DNA of 64,000 nucleotides from Pieris napi (lineage: Eukaryota; Arthropoda; Insecta; Lepidoptera; Pieridae), in contig NC_062249.1 in NCBI RefSeq assembly GCF_905475465.1, forward strand, positions 6,460,501 through 6,524,500. The letters run 5' to 3'. The stretch's first letter is position 1; every line of letters begins with the position of its first letter. The translations under genes were made by a program, and so were the position numbers. Below the pieces are notes generated by a model. That model saw only the letters and a list, made by a program, of their open reading frames with translations. It did no database searches and had not been told where the DNA came from. Shown one piece after another: positions 1 to 13,605 of this stretch.

Positions 1-30
1 TCAAGGTTAATAAGATTTTAAGAAACTTAC

Positions 31-1697
31 AATAACTAAAACTTGATCAGCCTCCTGGAAGTTGCTGCAAACAGATGTTGCATATAGCTTCAATCTGGGT
101 ACCCAATGAAATACCAAAAATGGTATACCACAAGTTAGAATTGAGAAAAGATATGTTACAAAAGTCCTCCATCTTGTTGTTCTGTAGCCATATACTAACT
201 ATAATGAGACAGAAAATTTATTGTTTTAATTTATTGATATTGTTACCGTAAAACAATTTCCTGTTGGAAGATTAATTAATAACCACATTTTTTGTTGTTA
301 AATGAATTCTTCTGACAACAATTGATTGCCTGTATCTGCCCAAATACTTAAATGTTAATTTAATTAATTTAATTTAATTCTTAATTATAAAATGTTTTTC
401 AAAATAAATAAAATATTAAATACGAGTTTTATTTTAAAACAATATATTTTTATGTTATTACATTCAATGGACCATTTGTCATTACCGAAGAGATAAGGCA
501 GGCAATTTGCATGATAAAGGGGATGTATTACAATAATTGTTTGTCTTATCGCTGACGAAGTATAGCAACACATCAATATGGTTTTAACCATAAAAACTAT
601 AATTAATATTAAAATATTTTTTTCTATTAAATTAAAATTCCATTATTATGTAACTAGCTATTGCCTGTGACTTCATCTGCACAAGATTAGTTCTTCAAAC
701 TCAGTTTTTAAATTTATTTAAGAATCTTTTTGAGCATTTCTCTTCTGTCTCCTAATTTTTAAATAAAAATATTATATTTAGTTTACTTAGTATATTTTTA
801 TTGCTACATGAAATTTTATATTTGATTGTTAATTATTTATGCACTTTGTTTACTTCTACATTTTTATTCTTCCATACTATGGTTGCCTGGGAGAAATAGC
901 TTGTTTGTGATAAGACCTTTATATTTTATGTTTATTGTTACAAAGTGTAAATAAATAATAAAAAGTCAAGTAGCATATTTTCTCTCTACAAATATCTGCA
1001 TTTTGGGTTGTATTTTCAATTACTTTTTAGCGATAATGGTACACATGATTTCTGCAGGAAACCAAAATGCGAAATGGAGAAAATTAAAAGAATAAGACTT
1101 GTGACACTTATTTTGACCAATTTACACAATATCTTTATAAATTATAGCTTTGTGTTAATCTAATGTATGAGCTACTTTATTATAAACTTTCATTAAAATC
1201 TGTTTTGTTAGTTTTTGCATGAAAGTATATCTATCCATAGTAAAATTGTGTTTATAATAATAGTGGGATGGTGCGTTTTGTGATTGGAATGTATAAAATT
1301 ATACCTGTTAACATTGTATCACACAAAAGAAAATTATATTCATTGTATCAGAAACAACTTTAAAAATAAATTGTGTATCAGATTAGTACATCCTGCATTT
1401 TAAAAATCTGACATTTATGGTGTTTGATATTTAATTACTTACAATATGTTCAATAAATTGAAACTAAATTTCTCAGATTTATAATGTGTTTATACTTCAT
1501 TTTTTTTATCAGTACAACAATATTTAAAAATTCACCATAAACCCAACTTGAGAATTAGTATTATAAAAACTTAATATTATTATTACCTGTTCAAAATCAG
1601 GATCTACATTTAACCTTTGTTTATTATGCTCAAAGAAGAAATCTCTTCTTTCAATTGATCCATATTGAACTATAGGTTGAGTGTCATCAGGTGTCAT
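31..1697 (-). CDS. P5-type ATPase, ATP13A family, N-terminal exons (partial)
   Basis: Two minus-strand coding exons. Exon 1 is 1587-1697 (37 codons, ATG at 1697-1695, ends CAG|GTAATA). Exon 2 is 31-198 (56 codons, acceptor ATTATAG, donor ATT|GTAAGT). Both junctions are phase 0 and the frame stays open. Exon 2 encodes GYRTTRWRTF, then a hydrophobic segment, then LVFHWVPRLKLYATSVC and an acidic QEADQVLV stretch. This is the conserved cytoplasmic lead plus first hairpin membrane segment at the N-terminus of P5B ATPases (ATP13A2/A3 group), which are endolysosomal or endosomal polyamine/cation pumps. The catalytic domains lie beyond the left edge. The family call is firm from recall of this block; the paralogue (A2, A3 or A4) is not resolved. 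The 1.39-kb intron (199-1586) is AT-rich with no further feature seen. The start is chosen because the exon is open only from this ATG and no acceptor is evident just upstream. Confidence 0.85.
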
Positions 1698-2340
1698 AGT
1701 GAATTTTGTTAATTACATAAAACTATGTCTATTCTCAGTACATGTTTCTGCTCTTTTATTGAATTTTAATTGGCTTAAGGTTTGTTCACCTATGTTCCGA
1801 CAGCATTATTTAGAAGCCTTAGAATATTGTCATCCAATTAATATTCATGACTAATTATCACTTGAATGATATTTAAGAACCAATTATAACATTGTGTTAT
1901 AAATTAAAACTTAACTGTTTTTCTAATCAATTGGTTTACCAGTTAAACCTTTTTAAGAATGTTATAAGATAATTGTTGTTGTTTGTGGTCTTTGTTTTGA
2001 AATCCCATAATGAGAATTCTAAAGTAAAATAAAACAAATGTTACATGAAAACAATCACTATAACTCACGGCCATTAAGTTATGATGCAAGGTACATCATA
2101 GTATATCTAATTAATTAAATAGCTTAAAATCAAACTTTCTGATACCACTTATCACTAAAAACACAAACATTCCACAATCCACATAGAGTTGACAATATGT
2201 ACTTTATAAATTATAATTGATATGAAACATCATAACAATTAATACAGACTACAGTAACAAATTTTCAAATAACATTACTATTTCAAAATTGTATCATTCG
2301 TTCACTGTTCACAACTCATTGTATGAAAATGATTGAAGAT

Positions 2341-2355
2341 TGTCAACTGTCAATC
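2341..2355 (-). promoter_or_regulatory. TGACAGTTGACA-type motif upstream of ATP13A gene
   Basis: Read on the minus strand this is GATTGACAGTTGACA, about 0.65 kb upstream of the first ATG of the ATP13A-family gene. The same tandem TGACA arrangement precedes POLR2L and the Myb/SANT gene in this window. A role as a core promoter or 5'UTR element is inferred from this recurrence only. Confidence 0.35.
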
Positions 2356-2635
2356 TTATAGACTGAATGTTTTCTATAGCTAAAATATAATAGGTTAGTT
2401 GACAAGATTTAAAAAACCATTTCAAATTATGTATTAGCGACTATATACAGGCCATAAAATACAAATCAAATAAGGAATGTAGACATTGTTAATTCGGTTT
2501 AATAATTCGAATACAAAAATCATAACTTTAAGAACCCGCCAAAATGTTTCTCTAGGCACCAGTCCCTGTATAACCAGCGGCACGTAAGTCTAGCGCTGGC
2601 CGATACGTGGAGGGGATTGCTGTGCATGTGTACTG

Positions 2636-2726
2636 TCGCGCGGGGGACAAAATGCGACTGGAGAGCCAATCGACGCTCTTCATTCCGCTAGCCCCCCTCA
2701 GGTACCTTATTTTTTACTTCTGCGCA
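2636..2726 (+). repeat. GC-rich diverged repeat, copy 1
   Basis: Shares an ordered series of short blocks with 3664-3765: GCGCGGG, GACA.AA, CCAATC, CGAC, CATTC, a C-rich CCCCCCTC and CTTCTGCGCA. The order and spacing are similar though the copies are strongly diverged. It could be an old mobile repeat or a duplicated regulatory segment with CCAAT boxes. Confidence 0.35.
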
Positions 2727-3663
2727 ATAACGGTCAGCGCTAGAGTTTCGTGCCGCTACTTATACCGTGGTTGTAAAAAGGTAAAGTTTTTAAGGACCAC
2801 GACAGTAGTAGGAATAGACAGGCTTTGATATACGTATTATTCTTCTTATTATCATGCTAAGTCATCGATTGGATACGACTAGTCCTGATCGTATTATATG
2901 TAGATTTCTTGGATAAATTAATGATTATTTTATTGCATAACGCTTTTTTAAAGCAATGTTTTTAATAAAAACTCTCACTAATAACACTTTCCTTTGCAAA
3001 TTGTCAAACAGCCTATTATTTTACAATTATTGTTCTTGCCTTCTCAATGGGTATTTTTGTCAAAAATGTAAAAATAGTTAGGTATTTATTAGGTATCTAA
3101 CTATATTTTAGAGTATTACTACCTCCCTAATGTTACGCAGTAGATTTGTTGACCCAGAAGTGTAAGGCTAAGGGTACATTTTCATCACTTTCTATTAAAA
3201 TATCGATCGTTGTAACAGTTTAGGAGCCGCATTGCGAGATGGGATTTATTTCTATACATACCATTTGACTGTCGTCGTAATTTAAGTATTGTTCCATACT
3301 TAAAGTCATTTTAATTTGCATTTCAAGACCGCATATGTCTGAAACATAATTGAAAAATATTACAAACTATCGCTAATTGACACTTAAAACTGCTTACTGG
3401 TATTTTTTCGGTAATTCAAAATGTATAATTTTGACATAAGGGAGTTTTAGTTCCTGGTTATCAAGAAATAGAGACCCCCACACCAGCGTCTTCCGAGCGT
3501 CGTCGTCATGTCAGCGTCCGCACTGTGTGTCGCCAGCAAGCCAGTAGTAAATTATTATGCTGAGTGTTACAAAAATACTACTGAATTGTGTGCTCAATTA
3601 ACAAGGTACAGATACCGGCAACCATCTTGAACATTAAACAAGGGAGTAGGGGAAAGTTTGCGC

Positions 3664-3765
3664 AGCGCGGGACACAAACGCCCACTGATATACCAATCAC
3701 GCGATCGACACGTCATTCTCCCGCAACCCCCCTCCCAGTGATATCTAAAAATCGCTTCTGCGCAG
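3664..3765 (+). repeat. GC-rich diverged repeat, copy 2
   Basis: Direct-orientation partner of 2636-2726, about 1 kb away, with the same block order ending in CTTCTGCGCA. It lies about 0.3 kb upstream of the presumed POLR2L promoter. Confidence 0.35.
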
Positions 3766-4088
3766 GCAAGGACATTTGTTCAAGATGTTTGCCGGTATCT
3801 GTACCTACTTATTAATAGAAATCATGAACTTAACTTTACCTAATATTAATTGAATTAATATTTTAGTAAGGTACTTATATTCATTAATTACGGTGTGGGT
3901 ATAATAATATTGTTCTGAGGCCATTATTACCACAAAATAACTACATAGCGTTGACAGTTTAATCTACATAGTACAATGGTTACGCAGCGGCGCGGTGTAC
4001 TTCACAGGTCATCATACATATAGTATTTCTAGTCTGTGCACACAGTATTTAAGTCTCGTTCGCTGTTCACTTTGTGATTCTCTTTCTC

Positions 4089-4105
4089 TTGACAGTTGAC
4101 AGTTG
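4089..4105 (+). promoter_or_regulatory. Tandem TTGACAG motif upstream of POLR2L
   Basis: TTGACAGTTGACAGTTG, two and a half tandem copies of TTGACAG, about 535 bp upstream of the POLR2L start codon. It probably sits in the promoter or noncoding first exon. A candidate 5'UTR donor AG|GTAATA lies near 4181, and an acceptor TGTTTCAG ends at 4627, 12 bp before the ATG. Confidence 0.4.
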
Positions 4106-4639
4106 CAAAACATTAAACAAAACGCATTAGAATTTCGCAATTTGCATTAAAATTTAAATTACTTCCCAATTGTGTTTTTAGGTAATAGGTGGATGGTTTG
4201 TGTAAATAAAAAGAAGAGAGCTGCGAAGATCTTGCGGTTTCAAAATATAAACTACATTCCTTTGTTTTTAGATACATAACCTTAATAGAAAGAGGTACGT
4301 CAAAAACAATTGTAGATTGAACAAGATGTAATAAATTATATATTTTGAGTACTTAAAACTATGTTACATATTCTGACTATGTTTTCCTTATTTCAAAATC
4401 ATCAATATGTGCGTAATATGTATAGTTTTTTTTATAAATAAAATTTTGAAGCAGACATTGAAACACATTTCATTATTTTTAATAATATTTTTTGAAACAC
4501 GACAGATGACTTTCTAATGTGATGTGAATAGAACTTTTCAAGCTTTTCCTCTTGTTCTTATTAAAAGTATTTTTGTATTCCAAGAAGTTCAGTTAGCAAA
4601 AAATATTAACAGTAATTATTGTTTCAGATTTAATTGACA

Positions 4640-6438
<1,799 letters not shown>

Positions 6439-6503
6439 TTTGTGGGGAGCTATTTATAAGCTATTTCCTAAGAAATCTGTATACTATAAGATATGTTATT
6501 TTA

Positions 6504-6509
6504 AATAAA
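6504..6509 (+). terminator. Poly(A) signal of POLR2L
   Basis: AATAAA, 65 bp after the POLR2L stop codon, followed by a T-rich downstream stretch. Confidence 0.7.
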
Positions 6510-7880
6510 TTCTAAAACTTTACGTTTTCTTTTATTTTACTGCTTTTAACATATCTAAATAAGTATCAAATGTTTTTTCAATATTTATATTCGAGCTTTA
6601 ATATAACGTTTGTCATGCATAGGGTATGCCTAAACTTGATATTACCGTTATCTTAAATTTTATATGGAATTTATGTATATCAGTCACTCGTTTTGTTTCT
6701 TTTTTTCAAAAATTTTTGAATTATACCTTAAGGCTCCAAAAATAATAATTAAAAATTAACAAAACACATAAGTAATTGTCTTTAGTTAATTGGTACCATT
6801 GACACAAATTTCCGCAGTTGTAAAAGCTTGGACATAAAAAATAAGTGGGCAAACGTGAATAACAAAGTACCTTCAAGAATAATCTGAGTTGCAACCTAGG
6901 TTGTTCACCTCTGGTAACCACATAACATTACCACAACTGTTTTGCAATAATTAAATATACATAAATTACACGATGGTGGCAAATACAATATGCGTGTGTT
7001 GTAGTTCAATCTATTTTATATATAATGTCAGTATAATTACTAAAACGATTTCGGAAAGATACTGACCAAAATGATAGTGTTTTGTAGATTACTATTATTA
7101 AAAGTTTTAAAACTAGAAAATTAAACGCTATATAGGTAAGTATATATTATATGAAGACTCTGACAAAATTGTATTACATATTTTAAAATGCGTGCCTCGC
7201 ATTAAGGACAGTGCCTGTTGCTTGCTCTCTACACATTGTATCATACTATATGTTGCTTTGTTAATTTTTACAGAGACTATTACTACTACGAAAACGAATA
7301 TAAATTAGTAATAAAAATATCTATAAATACAATATATATACGTATGTAAACGCCGTTGAAAGTAACCTTTTGGAATAAATAATAATATGTTAATTGAGAA
7401 TACAGGTTGCAAAATAATATTAATAACAATTATAGATAAAAGTAGTTTTACTTGAGTCGTGACTTGCTCTTAAAGCATCGACGTTTAAGGTGAAACAAAC
7501 GATTAGTTTTAAATTAGTTACACATTAGTTCAAAGTAGTTGTTGAAAAGAATGAGGTCACTTTTCAGGTAGGTACCTACAAGAAACGGACAAGGGTCGCG
7601 GGTGTTGCATGGCTTTTAAAAAATATAAAGGTAAACTATACTCATTTACTGAGTTTCGTATTCTTTTTTCGCAAACCGTACTCTTTTCAAATCTTGTACT
7701 CTAAGTACTCAATTGTATTATATAAATTCGAAGAGTAAATTTATATTTAAATGAAGAAACGGAACGATGAGAAAATAGAACTCGACAAAAGATGTGTAAA
7801 AGAAATCTTTCGGCATTTTAGAGTACAACATCCTACAAGAAAATTTATAAGTTTTAATAGAAATTTTCTTATGTTGTTCA
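6510..7880. other. Gene-free AT-rich stretch
   Basis: No gene, tRNA or recognisable repeat was seen. The open frames at 6721-6921 and 7718-7966 (minus) lack coding character; the latter is antisense to the start of the hAT relic. Confidence 0.5.
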
Positions 7881-8100
7881 GGCACTAATGTTGTTGCTGA
7901 AAGGGTATTTTCACTAGAGAATAAGCAGTGAGAATTCTTTCTTCTTAAAACTTTCGGTAAAAACATTATCTGCCGTCTTAACAGTCAAATTTGATATGCA
8001 AAATGAAAGTTGTTCGGATGTGGCAACATTATTAGACGAACATTCTCATTTAGCAAAAAACATCCACTCCGAAGAAAAATATGTTTTTAAAAGAAAATAA
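7881..8100 (+). pseudogene. hAT transposase C-terminal relic 1
   Basis: One frame reads GTNVVAERVFSLENKQ followed at once by a stop. After shifts of frame it resumes with CSDVATLLDEH and NIHSEEKYVFKRK before TAA at 8098-8100. The AERVFS..N motif is the conserved hAT dimerisation (hATC) block, and the S.C.(D/E) ... LLKKIHSSEKY-like ending belongs to the same C-terminus in ZBED/FAM200-type hAT proteins. Internal stops and frame changes make it a pseudogene fragment. The rest of the transposase was not found nearby. Confidence 0.65.
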
Positions 8101-9158
8101 AGTTTTTATCGTTTCTTCTTCTTTTTTTTTTCACATATGAAATACTTGCAAAGTGTAGGTACTCTTTTTGAAGTCAGTATTATTTAATTTGTATAGGTAC
8201 GTACAATATAAGATACCTCATCCCATCATAGACCTGTTGGGTATGTTTTATGATCCAAAGAAACAGTAACCAATCCTTTATAAGTATAACACAAGTGTAT
8301 ATTTGTATGTAGGACATACTTATACATACCTTTCGGCTTACGTACATAATAAGATTGATTTGAAACGACAGACTGCAGCTGGCCCAATAGTCGAATTAGT
8401 GAAGGTTATATTATATTATCCGTACTAAACTACCGTGACGAACACACCTTGAAATCTTTAATGTTATCTGGTATTATTTACGTATTTACGATACAATTAA
8501 GCTTGTATTGTACCATCTGAACTCAGAATAGTATAATCATAATCCTTTAAGAGAGTACTGAATATGCATAACGCTATATAGTACTGTACCTTGATCGCGT
8601 CGGCCTAGAAGTTATTGCTTGAAGGCTGTAGGTTCAATTCGTATTGGCAGACACTAAGGTACGTTCCCTACGATAAGGAAATCAGAGTTTCCTTGGCAAA
8701 TAGGATTTGATTTAGCCTCCTACGTCCATTGACGTATCTCAAATTCAAATTCAACTAATACAAGAGAACAAAATATAAACGTATATTAAAAATTGACGTA
8801 TCTATGGATACGAAATAACGTAAATTGGAAATAAATTTTATTTAAGTAAAGTTGCATGTACAATACTATGGATTACCCAAGGTCTAACAGTATTTATTAT
8901 CCTTATCTTGAGAGTAATTACACATTTCACAAAAGCATTTCGTAAGTGTCACTTAATATAGATTAGGGTTTACGATGTTCTTTAAACATCGAATCTACTT
9001 TTTCCAAGAGGTAATTGAAGGTACTCAAGACAATGCAGTCAATTCGTCATAAATTATATTAATCACTTTGTGTTTTTAAAAAACCCCGAGTTCCTTAGTT
9101 AAGTCCCGCAATCCTCATCCATAGGTAATGACCTACTAATCGGTTGTAATATACATAC
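8101..9158. other. Gene-free stretch with a possible SINE head
   Basis: Around 8598-8650 there is a tRNA-like pair of internal promoter boxes (CGGCCTAGAAGTTA, then GGTTCAATTCG about 25 bp later), consistent with a decayed tRNA-derived SINE head. Nothing else is seen. Confidence 0.35.
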
Positions 9159-9160
9159 TA

Positions 9161-9867
9161 CAGTCAAAACCGGTTATAACGACATCGTTTACAACGACCT
9201 ATCGGTTATTACAACCAGATTGTACGGTCCCGTCCGAATCCCTAGTAAACTATTCAGTAAACAAACCGCTTATAACAACATCGGATACAGCGACATATCG
9301 CTTACAACGACCAAATTTTATCGATATTCATCGGCTATAACGACCAACCGCTTCTTGTCTCAGCAAAACAAAACAATACAAACGATTTTAAATCTTATTT
9401 AGAGACGTTGAATGAATATTTAGGCATATTATTATCTACGCACTTTCTCCCAACGAACAGTTTCAGCCAACAACGATTTCGGAGGCTCTTAACGCTGTAA
9501 CGATTTCGCAAAAATTTGTTGCCTTTAACGAACAGTTTGATACTGGTGATACTCATACCTTGAGGAGTATGAAACGTAAAATGCAAAAAATATTTGAGAC
9601 TGGGCTAAAAAAAAACAGACCATAATGACTGATTACTTTTGTACCTAATTATTTCGTAATAAATATTTTTGTTTCCTCTTTGACTCGTTTACATATTATA
9701 ATATTAACTCTAGATAGATAACTATGATAATATAACTTGTATGTATTGTACATACATATGAACTATACTTGTGTATATATAATATATGACATTGCTTATA
9801 ACGACTATCGGATATAACGTCGGCAACTATACGGTCCCTTCAATGTCGTTATAACCGGTTTTGACTG
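9161..9867. mobile_element. pogo/Tigger-like element, internally deleted
   Basis: The element is flanked by TA on both sides (9159-9160, 9868-9869). Termini are CAGTCAAAACCGGTTATAAC and its inverted copy. Just inside each end are repeated units of the type GG(T/A)TATAACGAC(A/C)TCG, several in tandem on the left (about 9171-9345) and fewer on the right (about 9790-9835), consistent with transposase-binding subterminal repeats. The centre (9430-9640) has a frame reading SEALNAVTISQKFVAFNEQF, then LRSMKRKMQKIFE, stops, then LITFV. This matches the C-terminal tail of pogo/Tigger (CENP-B-like) transposases, so the 707-bp copy is probably an internal-deletion derivative of an autonomous parent. The DNA-binding and DDE domains are missing. 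Confidence 0.75.
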
Positions 9868-9869
9868 TA

Positions 9870-11117
9870 TTTACAATTTGATAGTTTTTTTTACACAGCT
9901 CACACACAGTCTACATTTGAAGCGAAATTATTTTACAATGCTGTTGGGATATTGAAACATAGTCTTTATTTTTATTTTATCCAGTTCAAAACCTTTAAAA
10001 TGACCGCCTTGATAGCAACCCAAATAAACAGCTCTTTTATTTTCTCTCACACTCTACTTTTCAACTACCGCCTAGAATTCATAGAAGGCGTATTTACTAA
10101 CTTTTATCCGTTATCTCGGACTGTTTATTAAAAAACTATGGGAACTAGCTGGGTTAGCAACACAAATAATATAGCGATATGCTACTATGTCGAGGGGGCA
10201 CAAGGTTATAGTCCCCCTCCTATTTGTGACGTAAACCTGTCTGACCCAGAGGATAAATTTATGACACAGATTTGGTGTCGTTTGCGCATAGAATATATTA
10301 TTGTACACCTTATACTGATAGATATATATTTCAACATTGCGTAGTAGAAAGAAGTTATATAATGTCGGTTCACGTTATATAAAGGGTTATTCTTCTAATT
10401 GGGCTCTGGAAATTAAAATATTGAATGTATTTTCGTATGTAGACAACTCCATAAAGATAATGGTTTTAACTCTGGAAACTAAATTTTATTTTGACGAAAC
10501 TAAATTCGGGTCTCGGAATTTTAAGCATAGAATAACAGAGACAGAACCACGAGGACAGTCTATCTTTCTGATGTGATTTTTACTATTCATAGACGATCTA
10601 ACATACTCTGCAAAAAAACTACGGAATACTAGAACAAAAAATAGATCATGTTTCGCTTTTAAATAATAAATGACGTCGATTTGTAAAATATCTAAACGAG
10701 TTTTAATCCGAAACTGAGACTTAACATCCAGTGGTGTGTTGTGTTTGTGTGAACATTAATTTCGGAAATAACCGTTACTCGTGTCAAATACAATATAAAG
10801 AAAGGTTATATGCCGTGTAAGCCTTTTCACAAGGCTGATACAGACATCTTGAATAAATTACTGTACTTTTCACAAAATGCTTATGACTAATAAATTGTGA
10901 GAAAAAGACAAGAGTGCAAAGCAAACGAGGCCAAAAAAGCAGGTTTTTAATAAAAAAACTCGAAAAGGTATTTTGTATAAGTAAAAAAGGACAAAAGATC
11001 TCGAATAGGTACAGAATCAAATAATCCAGCCAAATATTATTTCAAGTTCATATCAATATTATTTTATAAAAACATATATACTAGAATTATACAGTTAGGA
11101 TTTGACAGTGTTAGTAG
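9870..11117. other. Gene-free stretch
   Basis: Short open frames on both strands around 10110-10576 and 10784-11020 show no known motif and no supporting splice sites. Nothing else is seen. Confidence 0.5.
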
Positions 11118-11275
11118 TAGTGTAGTGTTAGGTGTGCTATTCTCAACCCAAGTTCAAGGCCAAGGTCGTGGGTACGAACCCTGGCTGTGTACTAATGGAT
11201 CTGTCTGTCAATGTACGCATTTAACAGCTAGTACGTTATAGGAATACCTAGGCCCGAATATCGACCTTGTATTAG
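11118..11275 (+). repeat. Diverged tRNA-derived SINE
   Basis: Matches the SINE at 44556 in block order: AAGGTCGTGGGTACGAACCC (tRNA B-box region), GGCTGTGTACTAATGGA, then GTACGCATTTAACA, and ends in a degenerate body. Old copy, no clear target duplication. Confidence 0.55.
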
Positions 11276-11324
11276 ATAAAGAAGGCTGAGAAGGCTAACC
11301 GTTGAAACACAAGACATAAAAATA

Positions 11325-12084
11325 TCGTCCCCGTAGAGCGAAAACTCATTAAGTCGAAAAATGGCCAAATCGAGTTAACAATGCCAATGCTATATTTTTT
11401 TTCTCTTTTTAACTGTCTAACCGTCAATTTTGTAGGTATCCTAGTTTCCGATTCACAAAAAGTGAAAATCAAATAAATCTATTCTTTGGTCCTAATAGAA
11501 AATAAGAGAAATAACTAAATCATGTTAACTATTTTTTATTTATCAAAAACTTACATAGCTTATAAAAATAAAAGATTTAGTTACTTTTATATGTATCTAT
11601 TAACATTTTAATCCATAGGAAGTGTAGAAGATTTTTTTATATAAAAGTAGTTAGATTTTATACTATTATAAAACAAAATGTCTTTTACCTCTTAAGTTTT
11701 TTTTTAGTTGGGTAATTTACTACCAGTTAGTAGTAAATTACCCAACTCAAGTCAATTATCATAAAAATAAACACGATCTGAGTGAAAAATCACTAACTAG
11801 AGGCGAATATTAACTAATTCATAACTAGGTACATCGGATATTCTACAGAGAACAAGTAAAATATAATTGTTTTTTTTTAGGTTTTCTCAGTAATAACTTA
11901 ATCATCACTTTGGGTAGCTAATATCATTTAATCTTAATTTGATTTCCTTCAAAATGAAACGAAAAACATGAAAATATGTCATGACATGCTAAATTTATGG
12001 CAATTTATATATTTCAAAACTTTAACCCTCATTATCTCGAAACAGGTTTTTTGGACTAAATGAATTTTCGCTCTACGGGGACGA
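11325..12084. mobile_element. Inverted-repeat DNA element with TA flanks
   Basis: The termini TCGTCCCCGTAGAGCGAAAA (left) and inverted copy (right) are perfect over about 20 bp. They then stay similar for about 35 bp more (TCATT.AGTC and TCGAG-type blocks). TA borders both ends (11323-11324, 12085-12086), suggesting a Tc1/mariner-type non-autonomous element of 760 bp. Near its middle is a perfect 17-bp stem, 11706-11722 with 11730-11746. No transposase is seen. Confidence 0.65.
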
Positions 12085-12086
12085 TA

Positions 12087-13321
12087 TGTCCTCTACCCCC
12101 ATTGAGAGGTAAAAAAAAAGTATCAAGATTTTTTCTTTTTAAGGATTCTGTAATTCACCAATCTTATTTTCAAACTCTAGTAAAAACCTCTATACAAAAT
12201 CTTTTTATAACAAACTTTAGCCATTTTATTAGGATAATGTATGAAAGTGAAAGGCTTGATGACCACTGGCAGTAAACAAATTACGACATACTTATTAAAT
12301 AATAATAAGAATAACAGGAATGTTATGTAACATTTTAAAGTTTTTTCTTCATCATCCGTAATCTGGGCTTGAGATCCGGATACATGTCTTGTATTAAAAG
12401 GCATTGAAGTCTGATCAACTAATCGCTTTAAAACATTGGATATTGCTTTCAATGCATAAAAGCTAAGTGCGTGTCATTCCGATGTAACCATGGTGGATTG
12501 GATGAAATTATGGAGATAAGGCATTTTCGAAAAGAAATGAGCGTACGTCAATTATTTTGTATACGTAATTAGTATTTGGTACAAGATGCGTCTTGAAGAC
12601 ATTTCTTCCTTAACGCCATAGTAAGACCAGTTCTTTTTTTAACATAAATTATGCAATTATTGTTTCGATTAACACAAACATATTAAAAAAATTCTTAATA
12701 TATGTCATAAAGTGAGTAATGATAAACTAAGAACATCGTATTTACAAAACCTTTTATATAGAAGGAATTTGTTAGTGATGACTACTTTTATCTTTGTTTA
12801 AATACTTATTCATCTGTTTATATTACACTTAAGGTTAGTAACTGTACAGATTACAAAAATATTTAACGTAAAAAAACCATCGCGTATTTGTATACGGGCA
12901 TAAGACTTGTGCCATATTTTACAGTGAAACAGCAACTCGATAACACAAAAGTAACAAAGACAAGCGCCCAGTTTGTTTTGAAAGTTTTGGTCTTAAAATT
13001 CTGAATATGATTACAATTTTTTATAAGCAAACTAATAATTTCTGTGCCAACACACATCTTCGATTTCCGGGTCTAACATGTTGGTTTCATCACGTTTTTT
13101 GTTTTTTAAACTAATTTTTTTTAGAATAAAGGTACCATTCTTATTTAATTCGAGGAAAAGAATGTGTTACAATCCATGCGTTAAAATATAAGCCTTGAAA
13201 TATGATAGCTCACATGATAAAGAGTAGTAAAGAATTTAATGATAATCTCCTTTAAACTGTCATTAAATGAAGTTTTAATGAAATGATGGCACTAAACATT
13301 AGCTCTAATGAGCCATAAACT
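12087..13321. other. Gene-free AT-rich stretch
   Basis: No gene or repeat recognised; open frames at 12177-12452 and 12863-13057 are unlike known proteins. Confidence 0.5.
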
Positions 13322-13605
13322 ATATTTTTTTTCCGCCTACCTTCTTGCGTCCTATTTCGGACACCTAAGGTTTTAGTTGGTCCTTGTTGCGATGTAGCGT
13401 CACAACCCTATATGGGTGTATGCCGCAGATTGCATATTTTTCCTTGATCATTTTCATTTTTTTTACGGACAAGTATGAGTTCATCCTACCTTGCCATTTG
13501 TCCTTACTGTAGAAGCAACTTACAATTGCGAGCAAAATAGTGCACAGCCGTGATTCACACGACCTAAGAGCTTAGAGTCGCATGCGTCAGCTACTAGACT
13601 GCTTC
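13322..13605 (-). repeat. tRNA-derived SINE, second type
   Basis: On the minus strand the head reads GCATGCGACTCTAAGCTCTT, AGGTCGTGTGAATCACGG and CTGTGCAC, parallel to the tRNA head of the SINE at 44556. The body differs and ends with GGACGCAAGAAGGTAGGCGG and an A-rich tail at 13322-13333 (poly-T on plus). The B-box is degenerate. Confidence 0.5.

Larger units (their letters stand above)
1698..4088. other. Divergent intergenic region between ATP13A and POLR2L genes
   Basis: AT-rich except for two GC-richer islands near 2560-2780 and 3470-3780. The short open frames inside these islands resemble no protein I know. The region should hold both divergent promoters, and the islands contain a pair of related, diverged repeats (listed separately). 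Nothing else is seen. Confidence 0.5.

Noticed and set aside
2607..2828. 73-codon open frame in GC-rich block
   Set aside because: Composition reflects the GC-rich repeat; no motif, no splice support, and it overlaps the diverged repeat pair.
3588..3815. 75-codon open frame near the POLR2L promoter
   Set aside because: Overlaps the second copy of the GC-rich repeat and shows no protein-like pattern.
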